Shown: positions 1 to 10,300 of the stretch, one piece after another
Position numbering within the stretch: position 1 is the stretch's first letter
Layout of the letters: each line of letters begins with the position of its first letter
NCBI GenBank assembly: GCA_005223375.1
Contig: RXOD01005197.1
Coordinates: forward strand, 1-15,362
Length of the DNA: 15,362 nucleotides
Reading direction: 5' to 3'
From: Amoebophrya sp. AT5.2
Taxonomy: Eukaryota; Sar; Dinophyceae; Syndiniales; Amoebophryaceae
The notes under the pieces: generated by a model
What the model was told of the DNA's origin: nothing
The model's input: only the letters and a program-made list of their open reading frames with translations
The model's database searches: none
Position numbers and translations under genes: made by a program

Positions 1-969
1 ACTGTGTGCGTACCTATCTCTTTAATAGAAGTAGATTTTACACCTACACCCTATGATAGGAATTAATAGTTTATCATTATCTCACATTCGGTACTCGTAC
101 TCGGACTACCCGTGAAGCCGACGGCCGAAGCAGTCGGACACTGTTGCTCGCACCTGCAGAAACCGCGTTCAGCACGAGGCCCCATACTTAAAAATATGTG
201 GATGGTGCAAAAGCAAAAGCAAAGCCTGCATCTTTATTTACAATTCGAATTCGTGACTATGGAAACAAACATAACAGATTGATTACTACTTGTTTACGGT
301 TTAGGTTTACTTTGAATTCGCGTTCGCGAGAACAGGTATATGCGTTGGTAGATGCAAGCGTCCGACGTGCGTGCATCAAGAAACTAGCCGAGCTACAGCG
401 CTGTACCCACAAGTCCCAGTTGAACAGAAGAACTTGACGATAGGGATAGTCTTGAGCTGCGAACTATATTAACACCGTGCCGCGGTACTAGATTGATAAC
501 ATCGAGTAGAACACTGAACGCTATTTTTTCACAAGATGAAGGTCGTGTTGACATCGTCTTCAATGAAAGAAAATGTCCTCGAGGGACAGAACTATGGTCG
601 CATGAAGTAGCACTTTCGTTTTCGTCGCGTGCATGAGTACAGAAATCAATGCAGGACACACAACTGCGTTCTACTGCGAAGCATAGCCCGTTTTCCGAAG
701 CCGGCCATGAAGCTCTTTCAAACAAGCGTCGTGAGCGAAGGTCTCCTCGAGTGCTCATGATGAAGCAAGAGTCGAAATCGAAATCGTAAGAGAGCCAAGC
801 CAATGCCAATGCCAAAGTAGAGAGCAATGCCAATGCGAGGCGAATCCGAATGCACATGCATCTGTAGGTTTTAGTTTAATTCTGCAATTAGAAGGCGACC
901 CCCGGAGCCGGACCCCCTGCCCCTACACATTGATTCGAGAAAATTCCACGAGAAACAAACAAATTCAGA
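1..969. other. Non-coding region upstream of the first gene
   Basis: I see no convincing gene here. The open frames are short, and the one beginning near 198 starts with GTG, not ATG, and gives a basic peptide without recognisable motifs. The stretch contains AAAAGC-type repeats at about 209-224 and clustered CAATGC/CGAAAT hexamers at about 772-840. An unseen upstream exon or the 5' untranslated leader of the coiled-coil gene could lie here, but nothing in the sequence decides this. Confidence 0.5.
772..837. repeat. Degenerate hexamer simple-repeat cluster
   Basis: TCGAAATCGAAATCG is followed by GCCAATGCCAATGCCAA and then by a second GCAATGCCAATGCG block. The period is six bases within each block. 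The two CAATGC blocks look like diverged copies of one another, each preceded by an AGAG-type sequence. It lies about 130 bases upstream of the ATG of the coiled-coil gene. A simple-repeat expansion is the plain reading; no function is claimed. Confidence 0.55.
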
Positions 970-1797
970 ATGCCGGACCGTCGGCTTCCGAAGGCACTTT
1001 TGGAGATGCGTGCCCTCTCCGCGCGTGCTGCAGCGTTGAACAAGCCGGTTCCTGTCACTACCGCGCCATCCGACTCGAGGAGCGAAATCGGCCGCGAAGA
1101 CAACTACTACCACCAACCACACAGTGGTGCTGCCGATGTGGAGCAGCTGACTAGGGCCACTGTTCCTGTTGATGACCACGAAGTCAAACCCATGGAAGAG
1201 GACTTTATGGAGGTGCCGCCGAACGAGCAGGAGCAGCGCCGAGAAAAATCCTTGAACCGCGGTGGAAGGACTAGTGATGAACTTGAACACGTACACGAAC
1301 GAGGACCGTCGATACTGGGCTCAGAGGACGAAGTACAGTTTTTGGATCAACAGATTTTTCGACCAGAGGTTCATATTCCAGCTTTTCCGCCGCACCAGAC
1401 TCGGTCGTCGTTCGTTCTTGGCGAGGACGACTCTGGTTATCGGCTCGGCCTCCAGTCCGATTTGCAGAGCGATAATGAACGGCTAAAGCGGGAGCTGGAG
1501 GCGCGCGACTTCACCATTTTGTCCATCCAAAGGAACCTCGAGAACCTGTCCATCCTGTCGCGCTCGGAACACGCAGAGCTTGGCGCGACCAAGAAGCTGC
1601 TCGCACGGGAGAGGCAGCAAAACACCGAGCTGCGGGAGGAGTTGCGAAAAGTGAAGGAAACGAATCTGGTGCTACAGCAAAAAGTGGTGGCACTGCGCGC
1701 CGCGGAAGCAGGCGAAAAAGTCGCGCCGGTGGTGGCTGCGAGCGCTGGAGGTGGCGTAGTGCTGTGCAGCGGCGCGGGAGGCCGCGGCTGGGACTGA
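970..1797 (+). CDS. Hypothetical coiled-coil protein (275 aa)
   Basis: I do not recognise this family. The frame begins with ATG with A at -3 and ends at TGA. Residues 1-160 are polar and probably disordered, with acidic stretches. Residues about 166-250 form a strong predicted coiled coil, rich in Glu, Lys, Arg and Leu with heptad-like leucine spacing (for example SDNERLKRELEARDF and TELREELRKVKETNLVLQQK). The last about 25 residues are Ala/Gly/Val-rich and look unlike the rest. They could be read-through past an unrecognised splice donor, so the C-terminus is uncertain. Such proteins often act as structural, cytoskeletal or scaffold components, but no partner can be named. The long coiled coil and consistent codon use argue that this is a real gene, not a chance frame. 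It may also have upstream exons. Confidence 0.6.
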   Translation: MPDRRLPKALLEMRALSARAAALNKPVPVTTAPSDSRSEIGREDNYYHQPHSGAADVEQLTRATVPVDDHEVKPMEEDFMEVPPNEQEQRREKSLNRGGRTSDELEHVHERGPSILGSEDEVQFLDQQIFRPEVHIPAFPPHQTRSSFVLGEDDSGYRLGLQSDLQSDNERLKRELEARDFTILSIQRNLENLSILSRSEHAELGATKKLLARERQQNTELREELRKVKETNLVLQQKVVALRAAEAGEKVAPVVAASAGGGVVLCSGAGGRGWD

Positions 1798-2318
1798 ATC
1801 CCGCTGCGTCGGCGCCCGCTATCGCTATAAGTAACTTAAACAACCAAAGATAAGGAGAGATTTTGCCCAGTGTCGCGTCCCTCGTTCTCTACCTCCTACT
1901 GCTCCAGCAGCATCATGATGAAGTGGGCCGAGCAGGCATTCCTCAATGCGACGTTTTTTATATAATTTCTCGATGTCCACCGTTGGTTCCGAATCAGTCT
2001 GCAAGATCTGAAACAAATGACAGCTCCGGTGAGGTGGATCTGGATTCGCGGTCGTGAAGTTCTTGGAGATCTGGATCTTCACAAGATGGATCTATGACGT
2101 TGTCCTTATCGTGTAGCATGTGATAGAAGGCGAACTTTTCTTTGAATTTGATCCAGGTTGTTCTTCAGCTGCAAGTGAAAGTTGGTTGATGTCCAAGTAG
2201 TTGTAGTCGTGATAAACTACGAAAAGAACGAATGATCAATAGAAGAATACGGGCACGAAGCGGTCGAAGTCTACGTTGATTCCATCCCTGCGTTGGTGCA
2301 GGCCACGACTAAGAAGTC
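1798..2318. other. Spacer between coiled-coil gene and UXT-like gene
   Basis: No gene is supported. The region is AT-richer than the flanking coding sequence and should hold the 3' end of the upstream transcript and the promoter/leader of the UXT-like gene. Apart from the hairpin listed separately, and repeated GGATCT/AGATCTGGAT words at about 2036-2093, I see no clear signal. Confidence 0.5.
2067..2093. repeat. Imperfect hairpin (inverted repeat)
   Basis: The arms are AGATC (2067-2071) with GATCT (2089-2093), and ATCTT (2075-2079) with AAGAT (2083-2087), around a CAC loop. An asymmetric internal bulge (TGG opposite G) separates the two stem blocks. It sits between two same-strand genes, about 270 bases past one stop codon and 225 before the next start. 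It could be an RNA 3'-end or regulatory structure, or chance. The AGATCTGGAT word recurs near 3148. Confidence 0.35.
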
Positions 2319-2807
2319 ATGGACGTCGACCGGGACGTCGTGCCGATGACGCGTCGGGAGCGCGAGGCGGCGCTGCAGGAGGCGGAGGGGCTGTTGGAGG
2401 AGAAGATGAAGCGCGCCCTGCGCACGCAAGTGGACCGGTCGCGCGCGCTCGCGGAACAGATCTCGGAGATCCAGAAGCAGCGACAGCAGCTGGGCGAGCT
2501 CGTGAAGAAGCACAAGTTGAATTGGGCCTCGGACGACTTCGAGCTGGAAACCTTGGTGAACCTGGGAATATCGAGCGTTTTCGCAAAGGCCCGGGTGCCG
2601 GACTGCCGACGGGTCTTCGTGGAGTCGGCCCTGGGCTTCTTCGTGGAAATGGAACTGGAGAAGGCGATTGAGTTCCTGGCAGAAAAGGAGAAGCACCTGG
2701 ACCGAAAATTCGCCGAACAAATCAAAGAAACAACAAAAATCAAGGCAAATATACACGAAATGATGTACTACATAAGCAGCCTGCAACAAGACCTGATGGC
2801 CAGATAG
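2319..2807 (+). CDS. UXT: UXT-like prefoldin-alpha-type chaperone subunit
   Basis: This is probably the orthologue of UXT (ART-27), a small prefoldin-alpha-like protein. In animals UXT joins URI1, PDRG1, PFDN2 and PFDN6 in the prefoldin-like module of the R2TP/PAQosome co-chaperone, which helps assemble RNA polymerases and other complexes. The 162 aa compare with about 157 in human UXT. Residues 11-66 form the N-terminal coiled-coil helix. Residues 76-110 match the central beta-hairpin region: a VNLG element, then VPDCRRVFV and ALGFFVEMELEKAIEFL, aligning with the human VPDTSRIYV and GYGFFLELTLAEALKF. Residues 112-158 form the second helix, including KIKANIHEMM (human NIKAHIHMLL). The ATG has G at -3 and G at +4; a second Met lies at codon 10. 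The gene needs no intron. The match is recalled from family knowledge, not searched. A canonical prefoldin alpha subunit is the main alternative, but the VPD...GFF pattern favours UXT. Confidence 0.82.
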   Translation: MDVDRDVVPMTRREREAALQEAEGLLEEKMKRALRTQVDRSRALAEQISEIQKQRQQLGELVKKHKLNWASDDFELETLVNLGISSVFAKARVPDCRRVFVESALGFFVEMELEKAIEFLAEKEKHLDRKFAEQIKETTKIKANIHEMMYYISSLQQDLMAR

Positions 2808-4317
2808 CGGCCGCGGTCAAAGTCAAAGATGAAAAAGCGAACGCAATGCTTCCATGAATAAAGTTCGAGGTACTATACTACAGCAACAGGAGCAATTGAT
2901 CGGTTCTCCTTCTCCCGGTTCGGCGGAACAGTCGCAGCCGCCACTATGGTACGCACGACCGCTGTTCTTGTCCGCGGCGCCGGCCTCCTCGATCGACTGC
3001 GACGTAGAAGTGGTCGAGCGAAGCAGCAAACATTTGTTCCCTGTCGACGAAGGTGGACGTTGTCACTGGCCTGACCGATCCATCTTTTTGTTTTCATGCG
3101 TGAAGCGACTCCTGAAGGAACTACCAGCATAAGCTCTATGTCTGGAAGATCTGGATTGCCGAAGGTCCAGTGAGCACTGTTCTACACCTTGGTCGTAGCT
3201 AGCGCGAGAGGTACCAGACGAAGATCACGGAATTCCTTGCAGTACTTACTCCATTCGGAACGCCGCGCTTTCGAACTCAACGCTCGACGTCAAATAGACA
3301 GTTGTCGTGGTCGATGAGCATGAAGATGAAATGAACAAAAATGGACAATTTCATGTCGCTACCGCCTATTAATTAAAGTTTTAGTACCAGAGGACAGGCT
3401 TGCCTAAATAAATACGGCAGTAAAAAGAAGATCAGCTGTGGCTACACACAAACGAAGCCGCACTCGTGACTGCTCGCTCCTCCTCCGCCACCTTAATTTT
3501 TTACCTTGATGAAAAATGAAATTAATACATGCCAATGAATGTCATCGAGGCACGGCGACACTTTGAAAGTAAGGGAAGCTGCTGCGTCTGATGATCTCTT
3601 CTAGCACTAGGACGAGCTACCATGATCACGACGTCATCTGGTGGCTGTAAGTAAAGGAGAACAAAAAGCACTCGGTCTCACTGTAAATTTGAGAAGAACA
3701 AGCACTTGCAAACCAAAGTACGTAGCATTGCATCTGCATTGTGCATTCGAACGAAATACTAGTCTCTCGAGGATCTCAACACACTCATTCAATCATTGTA
3801 GTAAAGTCATTCTGATGCTTCATCGTGCGAGAGTTTCGCCGCTCAAGTTTTTGAGACCGTTCTTCGCAATCGCATCACCACCTGCTGCGCCTCCGCACCT
3901 ATCCGTCGTGATGGTTGCGTCTTCGTCTTCGACGTAAGTCCTCTTCATCTTCAACTGCTTCTTGACGTGGCTGCGACGTCGATTGCATCATGTCAGGCTC
4001 TCACCTGCCGGGGATCATCCGCACCGCCCACGACGTCTGAGCACTATGTAGTTCGACACTTCCGCTTCCCCGTCCTTCTTGCCGCGGGACTGATTATCTG
4101 GTGAACCTCAACATGACTGCCCGACACAGCGACAAGCGACCACGACCGGCTGCACTTGAGCTTGCCGCGCACTGTTGTTGTCGTCCAGTTCCGCTTTATT
4201 AATGAACTGCTTGTCGTCCTCCTTGTGCTTCTGCAGCAGCTACAAGTACCTACAAGAATACGGCCGCCGAGAAAGTACATCGAAATATCGAAGGACAAAG
4301 ACGACAGCCAACGAACG
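2808..4317. other. Spacer between UXT-like gene and the large RGG-protein gene
   Basis: About 1.5 kb without a supported gene. Short frames such as 2854-3132 and 3641-3937 have no motif and an irregular composition, and I treat them as chance. An in-frame stop at 4114-4116 and the lack of any ATG between it and 4318 set the start of the next gene. The region holds AATAAA words at 2857 and 3407, GCATTG/GCATTC words at 3725-3748, and an AGATCTGGAT copy near 3148. Nothing else stands out. Confidence 0.5.
2857..2862 (+). promoter_or_regulatory. Possible polyadenylation hexamer AATAAA
   Basis: A canonical AATAAA lies about 50 bases downstream of the UXT-like stop codon, a typical place for a cleavage/polyadenylation signal. 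Some protist lineages do not use this hexamer, and a second copy at 3407 shows that it occurs by chance in these AT-richer spacers. Weak evidence only. Confidence 0.25.
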
Positions 4318-7300
4318 ATGCCGATGGAGCACACGAGTTCATCGCAGCCGACGAAGACCGACGATCATCATGAGGAGGGTCCGCCCTCCTGCGATACGTT
4401 GAAAAAGATGACGGCGCTGGCCCCGCAGCCGCACGACGACGAGGGGAAAACGCAGGCGCCCAAACCTACCCTTAGCGCGGTAGACGAGGAAATCGGGGGG
4501 CCGGCGCCGCATCAACAGACAGATTTTCCAGCCGACGACCAGGAGCGGAGGGCGCCTTCGTCGCCCTCAGCCTGTGTTGCTGACAAGTGGGTTACCCCGA
4601 AATGTTCCACACACGAGTTTCCCAATTCAGCCACCCTGGCTCCGTCGGGCGGCGACGATGGAAGCGCGCTTCTTGCGGACCAGGGTAAGGGCGGCCAGCA
4701 GGAGCAAGATATCCTCATTCATGACGGAGAGGTAGGAGAGGTCGATATGCGGGGCGGAATATTAGAGCAGCACGTCCTTCATCAAGCCAGTTCTTGTACC
4801 ACGTCGTCCCTCCGTGACGGAGTACTGGAAGAGGACGAGCCCGCGAGCAGCGGGGGAAGCTGCGATAAAAATGCAGCTCCTGCAACGGATAAGGCAAAAA
4901 AAGTCCCCCAGAGGACATCGCAGCGTGATCCGGCGAAGACGGGGGACGAGCAGGTGCAGCGGCACGTGGACGTGGTCGTGGCGCAAGTGACAGAGCTGCT
5001 GGCTGTGTGCCGGAGCATCGCGTCTGCGACAGCGATTACCAGTTCGAAGGAAGACTCGGATGAGGAAGACTACGACTTCCTAGACTCCCCAAAGTTCGCA
5101 GACAAGAAGACTTTTTGCTCGTCGACGAATGTGGACACCGCGACCGCAGGTTCTTCCGCCGCAGAATCCGAAGTGACTCGGGGTTTAGGTTCGCCGCCCT
5201 CTACCAAGCGGCGGAAGGTGGAGTGCAATGCGAATGACGCGACGCCGACACGGAAGAAGCCGGATCAGACAACTTTCGTCGATCTCGATCGCTGCGTGTG
5301 CATCGTTGGCGAGCTTGAAGCAGAAATCTCCAAACGAAGTCCTCGTGACGTCGTGACTGCCGCGAATACGAGTGGTCATGAGCAGGAGAAAAGCCCTCGG
5401 ATGCGCACAAATGATGATGAAGATGTTCCAGCTGCACGTTCTCATTGTTCTCCGGAGCTTGATCACAACGAGACCGGCGAAACTGGAGGAGGGTTCGACC
5501 ACAATGTCGAGAAGCTGCTGGATGCTCTCACGTCACCTAGCGTCGGGAGCGCGCTGCACGACTTGCTCACCTTCTTGGACGACGAGACAAAGGGCAGTGG
5601 GTACTTATGTTGACATATTATTTTTTCGATTTTGTATTTGCAGCTCCTGGTCGTGTAGCTTTTTTTCTTTGAAAAAGGAAAACTGGGCCTGGGGGGGCGT
5701 AGCTGCAGCAGGTTGGTACGAGGATATGCGCTCTCTCATCGAAGATTTCGTTCTATCTCTCACTCGCTGTCGCTTGCATACTCAACAACTTGCACTTGGT
5801 ACACAATCGATAATTCATTTCATTGATGAGCACCTCCTTCCTACACGACCCACAGTGGCACCTCGCCAGCAGGACCGTTACCGGAGGGCGGCGCCGCAGT
5901 GAGTCTAGTGTCCACCACGTATTTGCGGAGTGTTCTGTCGAGCGAGAGTATCGTGTCCACCACGTATTTGCGGAGTGTTCTGTCGCGTTTCTACGAGTGC
6001 ATTTTGTACAAGGCCGACAGATTCTTGGACCAGCGCGAACTGGTCCAAAAGTTTCCGAAGATTCCCCACCACGCGACCGGTTTCCTGAAAAAGATGTCGC
6101 GCAAGCTTCAGAGCTGGCTCGAGGGGGAGGAGCGGGACAGGTGGGCGACAGCGGAAACACGGCTAGGAGAATGTCGCGCTACTACTGGGGATGAAGCAGA
6201 AGCAGGGAGTGGGAGTGCACCGGGGGGTGCGTTCTCAGGATCGACGATCGGCAGAAGCGACTGCCACTTCCTCACCTGCGGAGCGGGGGAACGAATTTTG
6301 GTTCCATCGACGTCGGACGAAGCAGGCGAGGGGCGGTTGCGCGACCTGAGCGAAAAAGTTTTCAAAGTGCTCGGCTCCGACATGTTTCGTTTCAGCATCA
6401 CCAACACGGAACGGGTGGAAAAGGAATCGTTTCTGTTGCATATGGCTCTCGTGCTGGAGTACGTAGCAAACCTTGAGCCCGAGGGGGGCACGGGCGCCCC
6501 GCCTGATCCTCCGTTGACTCGCACCGGCTTCCTCGTGATGCGACTGCAAGAACAGGCGCGCGAGTTACGGGGCTCCTTCTTCTTCGTGCAGGGCCACGGA
6601 GAGCGGATGACGAATTGGCTGCATAAGCTGCGGACGCTGAAAAACAAGCAAATTTTCGACGCGTTCGAATGCCAACTGCGCACTTCCACCTCCGAGGGCG
6701 GCGCAGATCTCCGCGAGCGGTGCCGCAAAAAGTTGGATATCGTGCTTCAACAGGCGAACACTTCCAACGCGGTCGTGGCGAATCATTTTGAGAATTTCCG
6801 GGAGAGTTCTGCAAATAAGAACGAGAGCAGTTGTTGCCCCGCGTCTCCTGAAGTAGAAGAGCCCTCTTTGACTTCGCTGCTCTTGGATGGTCCACCTAAG
6901 CCAACAGCTTCCTCCTTTAGTCGCGAGGATAAGTGGCGCTCGTTGAGGCAACCAGAGCTGCGCGCGGGGATCATGAGGGCATTGGACCTAGTACCCACGG
7001 CCTTTATCCTAACGACGGACACGATTGCTGCGATTCTCCAGACGCACTTCCCGGAAGTCGTGTCGGTCTGTCGGTTTTTGGTGAAATCCACTTGTGCAGA
7101 CATCCGGCCCGAGGCGTTGTTGCAGCTTTCAGAACCCGATGGATTTGAGCGGATGTTGGACGCGTGGCCCCTGCCTTTTCCCTGGACCCGTAGCCAGCAT
7201 GGCGCGCACAGGTTCGGCAAGTTCTCAGAGATCTCGCTCGAGAAGAAACACCAATCGAGGCAGCTGATGGTCAGCTTCATCGACGAGCAGGGGCGGTTCA

Positions 7301-10300
7301 CAGAGGTGGCTGCGGACTGCTTTCTGCGCAAACACGCGCGCGAAGACGTCTCTGATGCGGCCCTCACCGGCTTCCTGCGGACTGGCCACCTCGCATACCC
7401 GAACTACGCGGAGGCAAGACTAGTAGATGAAAAGAACAAGAACAACTCGTCGGGCTCTGGTTCATCTGGATCGTCGTCGTCTGGTGTAGCGGGATCATCC
7501 TCAGCGCAGGGAGGTGTGGCGGTGGAGGGTCTCTTGGCTAGCCTAGGACACCAGGAGCCAATTCTGGCGGGAACGGAAGCATCGGCAGGGACGGATCCGA
7601 CCACCGCGACTCTGGAAGCCTTCATTCGGTCCGCTGGAGCGGGCGGCGGGGAGGAAAATACAGCGTCCTCATCGTCGATGAATACGTCGCTCGGGCAGGG
7701 GGGGCACGACCACGACGCAGGCAGCGTGGTTCGGACAAAGGAAGAAAGCACGAAAAGACCCCCCTCCTCGGCGGACGTGGACGCAATCCTACAGCTTGCT
7801 GGCCTCACGGTGCCGGACCGCACCGCCAGCGCCGATGGTTTACAGTCTGCTCAAGAACAACAACAGACGGATCATCTTGCAGCATTGCCCAGCCCGTCCA
7901 GTGGGGCGGGTGTTGGTGGCTCAGCCAGGAGTCCGCTGCTGGGGGATGGTGGCGCGCCGCAAGCGCCCAATTTTACCACCACGTCCTCGACGGGCAGGAC
8001 GGGGCAGGATGAGCAAACCGCACACGCCACTCGTACAAATCGCAAGTGGGCCCCCCCAAAGAAGCCGGACAAGGACTTCCTCGAAGCTATTGACGTGATG
8101 CTGCGGCCGAGCGACGGGGCCGCCGGAGGAGGCGACGAGAGATCCGAGAACGAGACCAATGTGAATGAAGCGCTCGCCGACCTGTTTGGAGCCTCTACGA
8201 CATCGCGTCGCGCGGAGTCTGCTGGTGCTGGTCTTGGCGCGAGTAGAAGCGCCAGCAACTATCCGATGAGACCTGCACCTGCTGGGGCCTCCATGCGTGA
8301 AGGTGTTGTGACAGGTTTACGCGATCTGGGTGAGCAGGGCGTCGGCTCTTTCCCTGAAGATCGCCACACGCGGATGCTTTCCGCCGGAGCGCGAGGAGTA
8401 GGGGGCGGCTACCAACGTGATAACTACGACGACAGAGATTCACATCAACATCAACATCAACAGAGCGAACACAGGCGTTATCACAGCGCCGGCGCCGCAA
8501 GAGGTTCCCCGACTGCCAGAGGCGGAGGGAGCTACCACCACCACCCATATAACCAGCATCCTGACGACTACGTCCAGAGTTACCGAGGGCACCCCCGCGA
8601 CCGCAGCATGGGAGCCGGGCACGACTACAGCAATAGTTACCACCGGCGCGCCGGTCGTGATCATTTTTATGGACGAGCAGGGGCTCGGACCCCGGCGGGC
8701 TTAAGCGGGAACCACAACTACAGAGATCAAGGGGACACCTACTACATGCAAAGTTCGAATCGCGGGGGCCATCATGACCGTCTCGGCCGCAATCGGTCCC
8801 CACGGCAAAATGGCAATCATCATTACCATGGGCATCGCGGGCAAGCTCGGCCGCCGGCGCCCGGGCCTGGTGGGGAGCCAGCCGCGGTCCGCCGGGTAAA
8901 CACCGGCGCCTCCGATGAATCTGGCACGCCACGGAAAGGCGCGGCGGGGCTTCAACAATCCTCGCCCGCTAGTAATACAGGGGAGAGGAGGAACTCCAGC
9001 TCCACGCCGATGCTGGACCAGGGACCTGCCCCAGCTGCGGAAGGTCGCGACGCGCATAGCGGAGGAGCGCCTTGCCCTTGGATATCAAACACCAAGGCGT
9101 CGATGTCGAAAGGCGACAACTTCTACAATATTGACAGCATCAAGCCTAGAACCAAAGAACCGGGCCCGGGCGGAGTCGCTGCTGACGAAGAACAAGAACA
9201 GCTCCTGAAGTGGTTGGTAGGCGGCGGTGCTGGCGGCGGTGATCAACATACTACCGCGGGGACGAGCGCGATCAGCGCAGAGGGACATCACGGAATTGGA
9301 CATTTTTACGGACACTACACGAACACGACTGGAAAGCACCAACACAACGGTTTCGGTGGCAAAAAAGGCGGACCCGGAAAGCGACACCCCAGCTCCTTCC
9401 CGGCAGAGCAGTACGGTTACGACCACTACGCTAAAGGCGGGTACAGCCACTGTGGCAGGGGTGCTGCTGGAAGCAACGGAAAGGACAAAAATCATCCGCC
9501 AGTAAGAGGTCCTCACGGTGGGGGTGGTGCTAGAGGAAAACAGCACGACGAGAGAATGGGAAGGCGCGAACACGAGCGTGGCATTCCAATCGGGTGGGAC
9601 ACCTACAACAGCTTCGCATCGGGCGGGACACCTACAACGCAAGGTGCTGGAGGAGCAAGCTGGAAAGCAGGAAATCGAAGTACAGTTACTGGAGATCACA
9701 GCGCGGATCATGGCGGTACGCCGAGCCAGCTTTCTGCGTTGGTGGACGCAGCCGGCGGATCCGCGGGCAGTTTCGAGCCACTGGATCGTTCGGCCGGCGG
9801 AATCCTCGGAAGAAGCGACGCTACCGGGACCGACGACCAGAACCAATATGGCGGCCTTCATCTCCAGAAGGACAACTCGCCCCAAGAGTATCAGCACACC
9901 AGCGGGGGCGCTGGCCGCAAGGGCAGCTCGGAAGCGCCGCATCCGCCCGTGGGTGGTGGCAAGAACGGAGGTTTGATTTGCGAAAATTTGATTTGCGAGA
10001 TGAATGACAATCCCAACTTCGCGCCCATTGGCGCCGGCAAGGTGGGCGGCAACAATCCTAACTTCACGCCGATTGGTGGGACGACAGATGGCGAAATGGG
10101 TTTGGAGGCAGCTTCCACGAACGCAGGCGCACCAGCTAGTAGTTGTTCCGCCGACCACCTCCAGGTCCAGGAACAGGAGGACCATGACAATGACTCCGCG
10201 GCGGCACAAATGGCTGCTGCACTGATGGGCAGTGCCGGGGGGTTTGCTCGCTTCGACGCCGATCCTCTTCACGAAGATAATCACCACGACAGTAGGACAA

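Noticed and set aside
198..437. 79-codon frame near the left end
   Set aside because: It starts with GTG, has no motif, and its composition follows the surrounding non-coding repeats.
2854..3132. 92-codon ATG frame just after the UXT-like gene
   Set aside because: It lies in the probable 3' untranslated region, overlaps the AATAAA, has another frame open on the minus strand, and shows no recognisable feature.
4156..4317. N-terminal extension of the large protein with a hydrophobic LVVLLVLLQQL run, suggestive of a signal anchor
   Set aside because: The frame there has no ATG after the stop at 4114; it opens only from a TTG codon. The first ATG is at 4318, so the hydrophobic run is probably untranslated.
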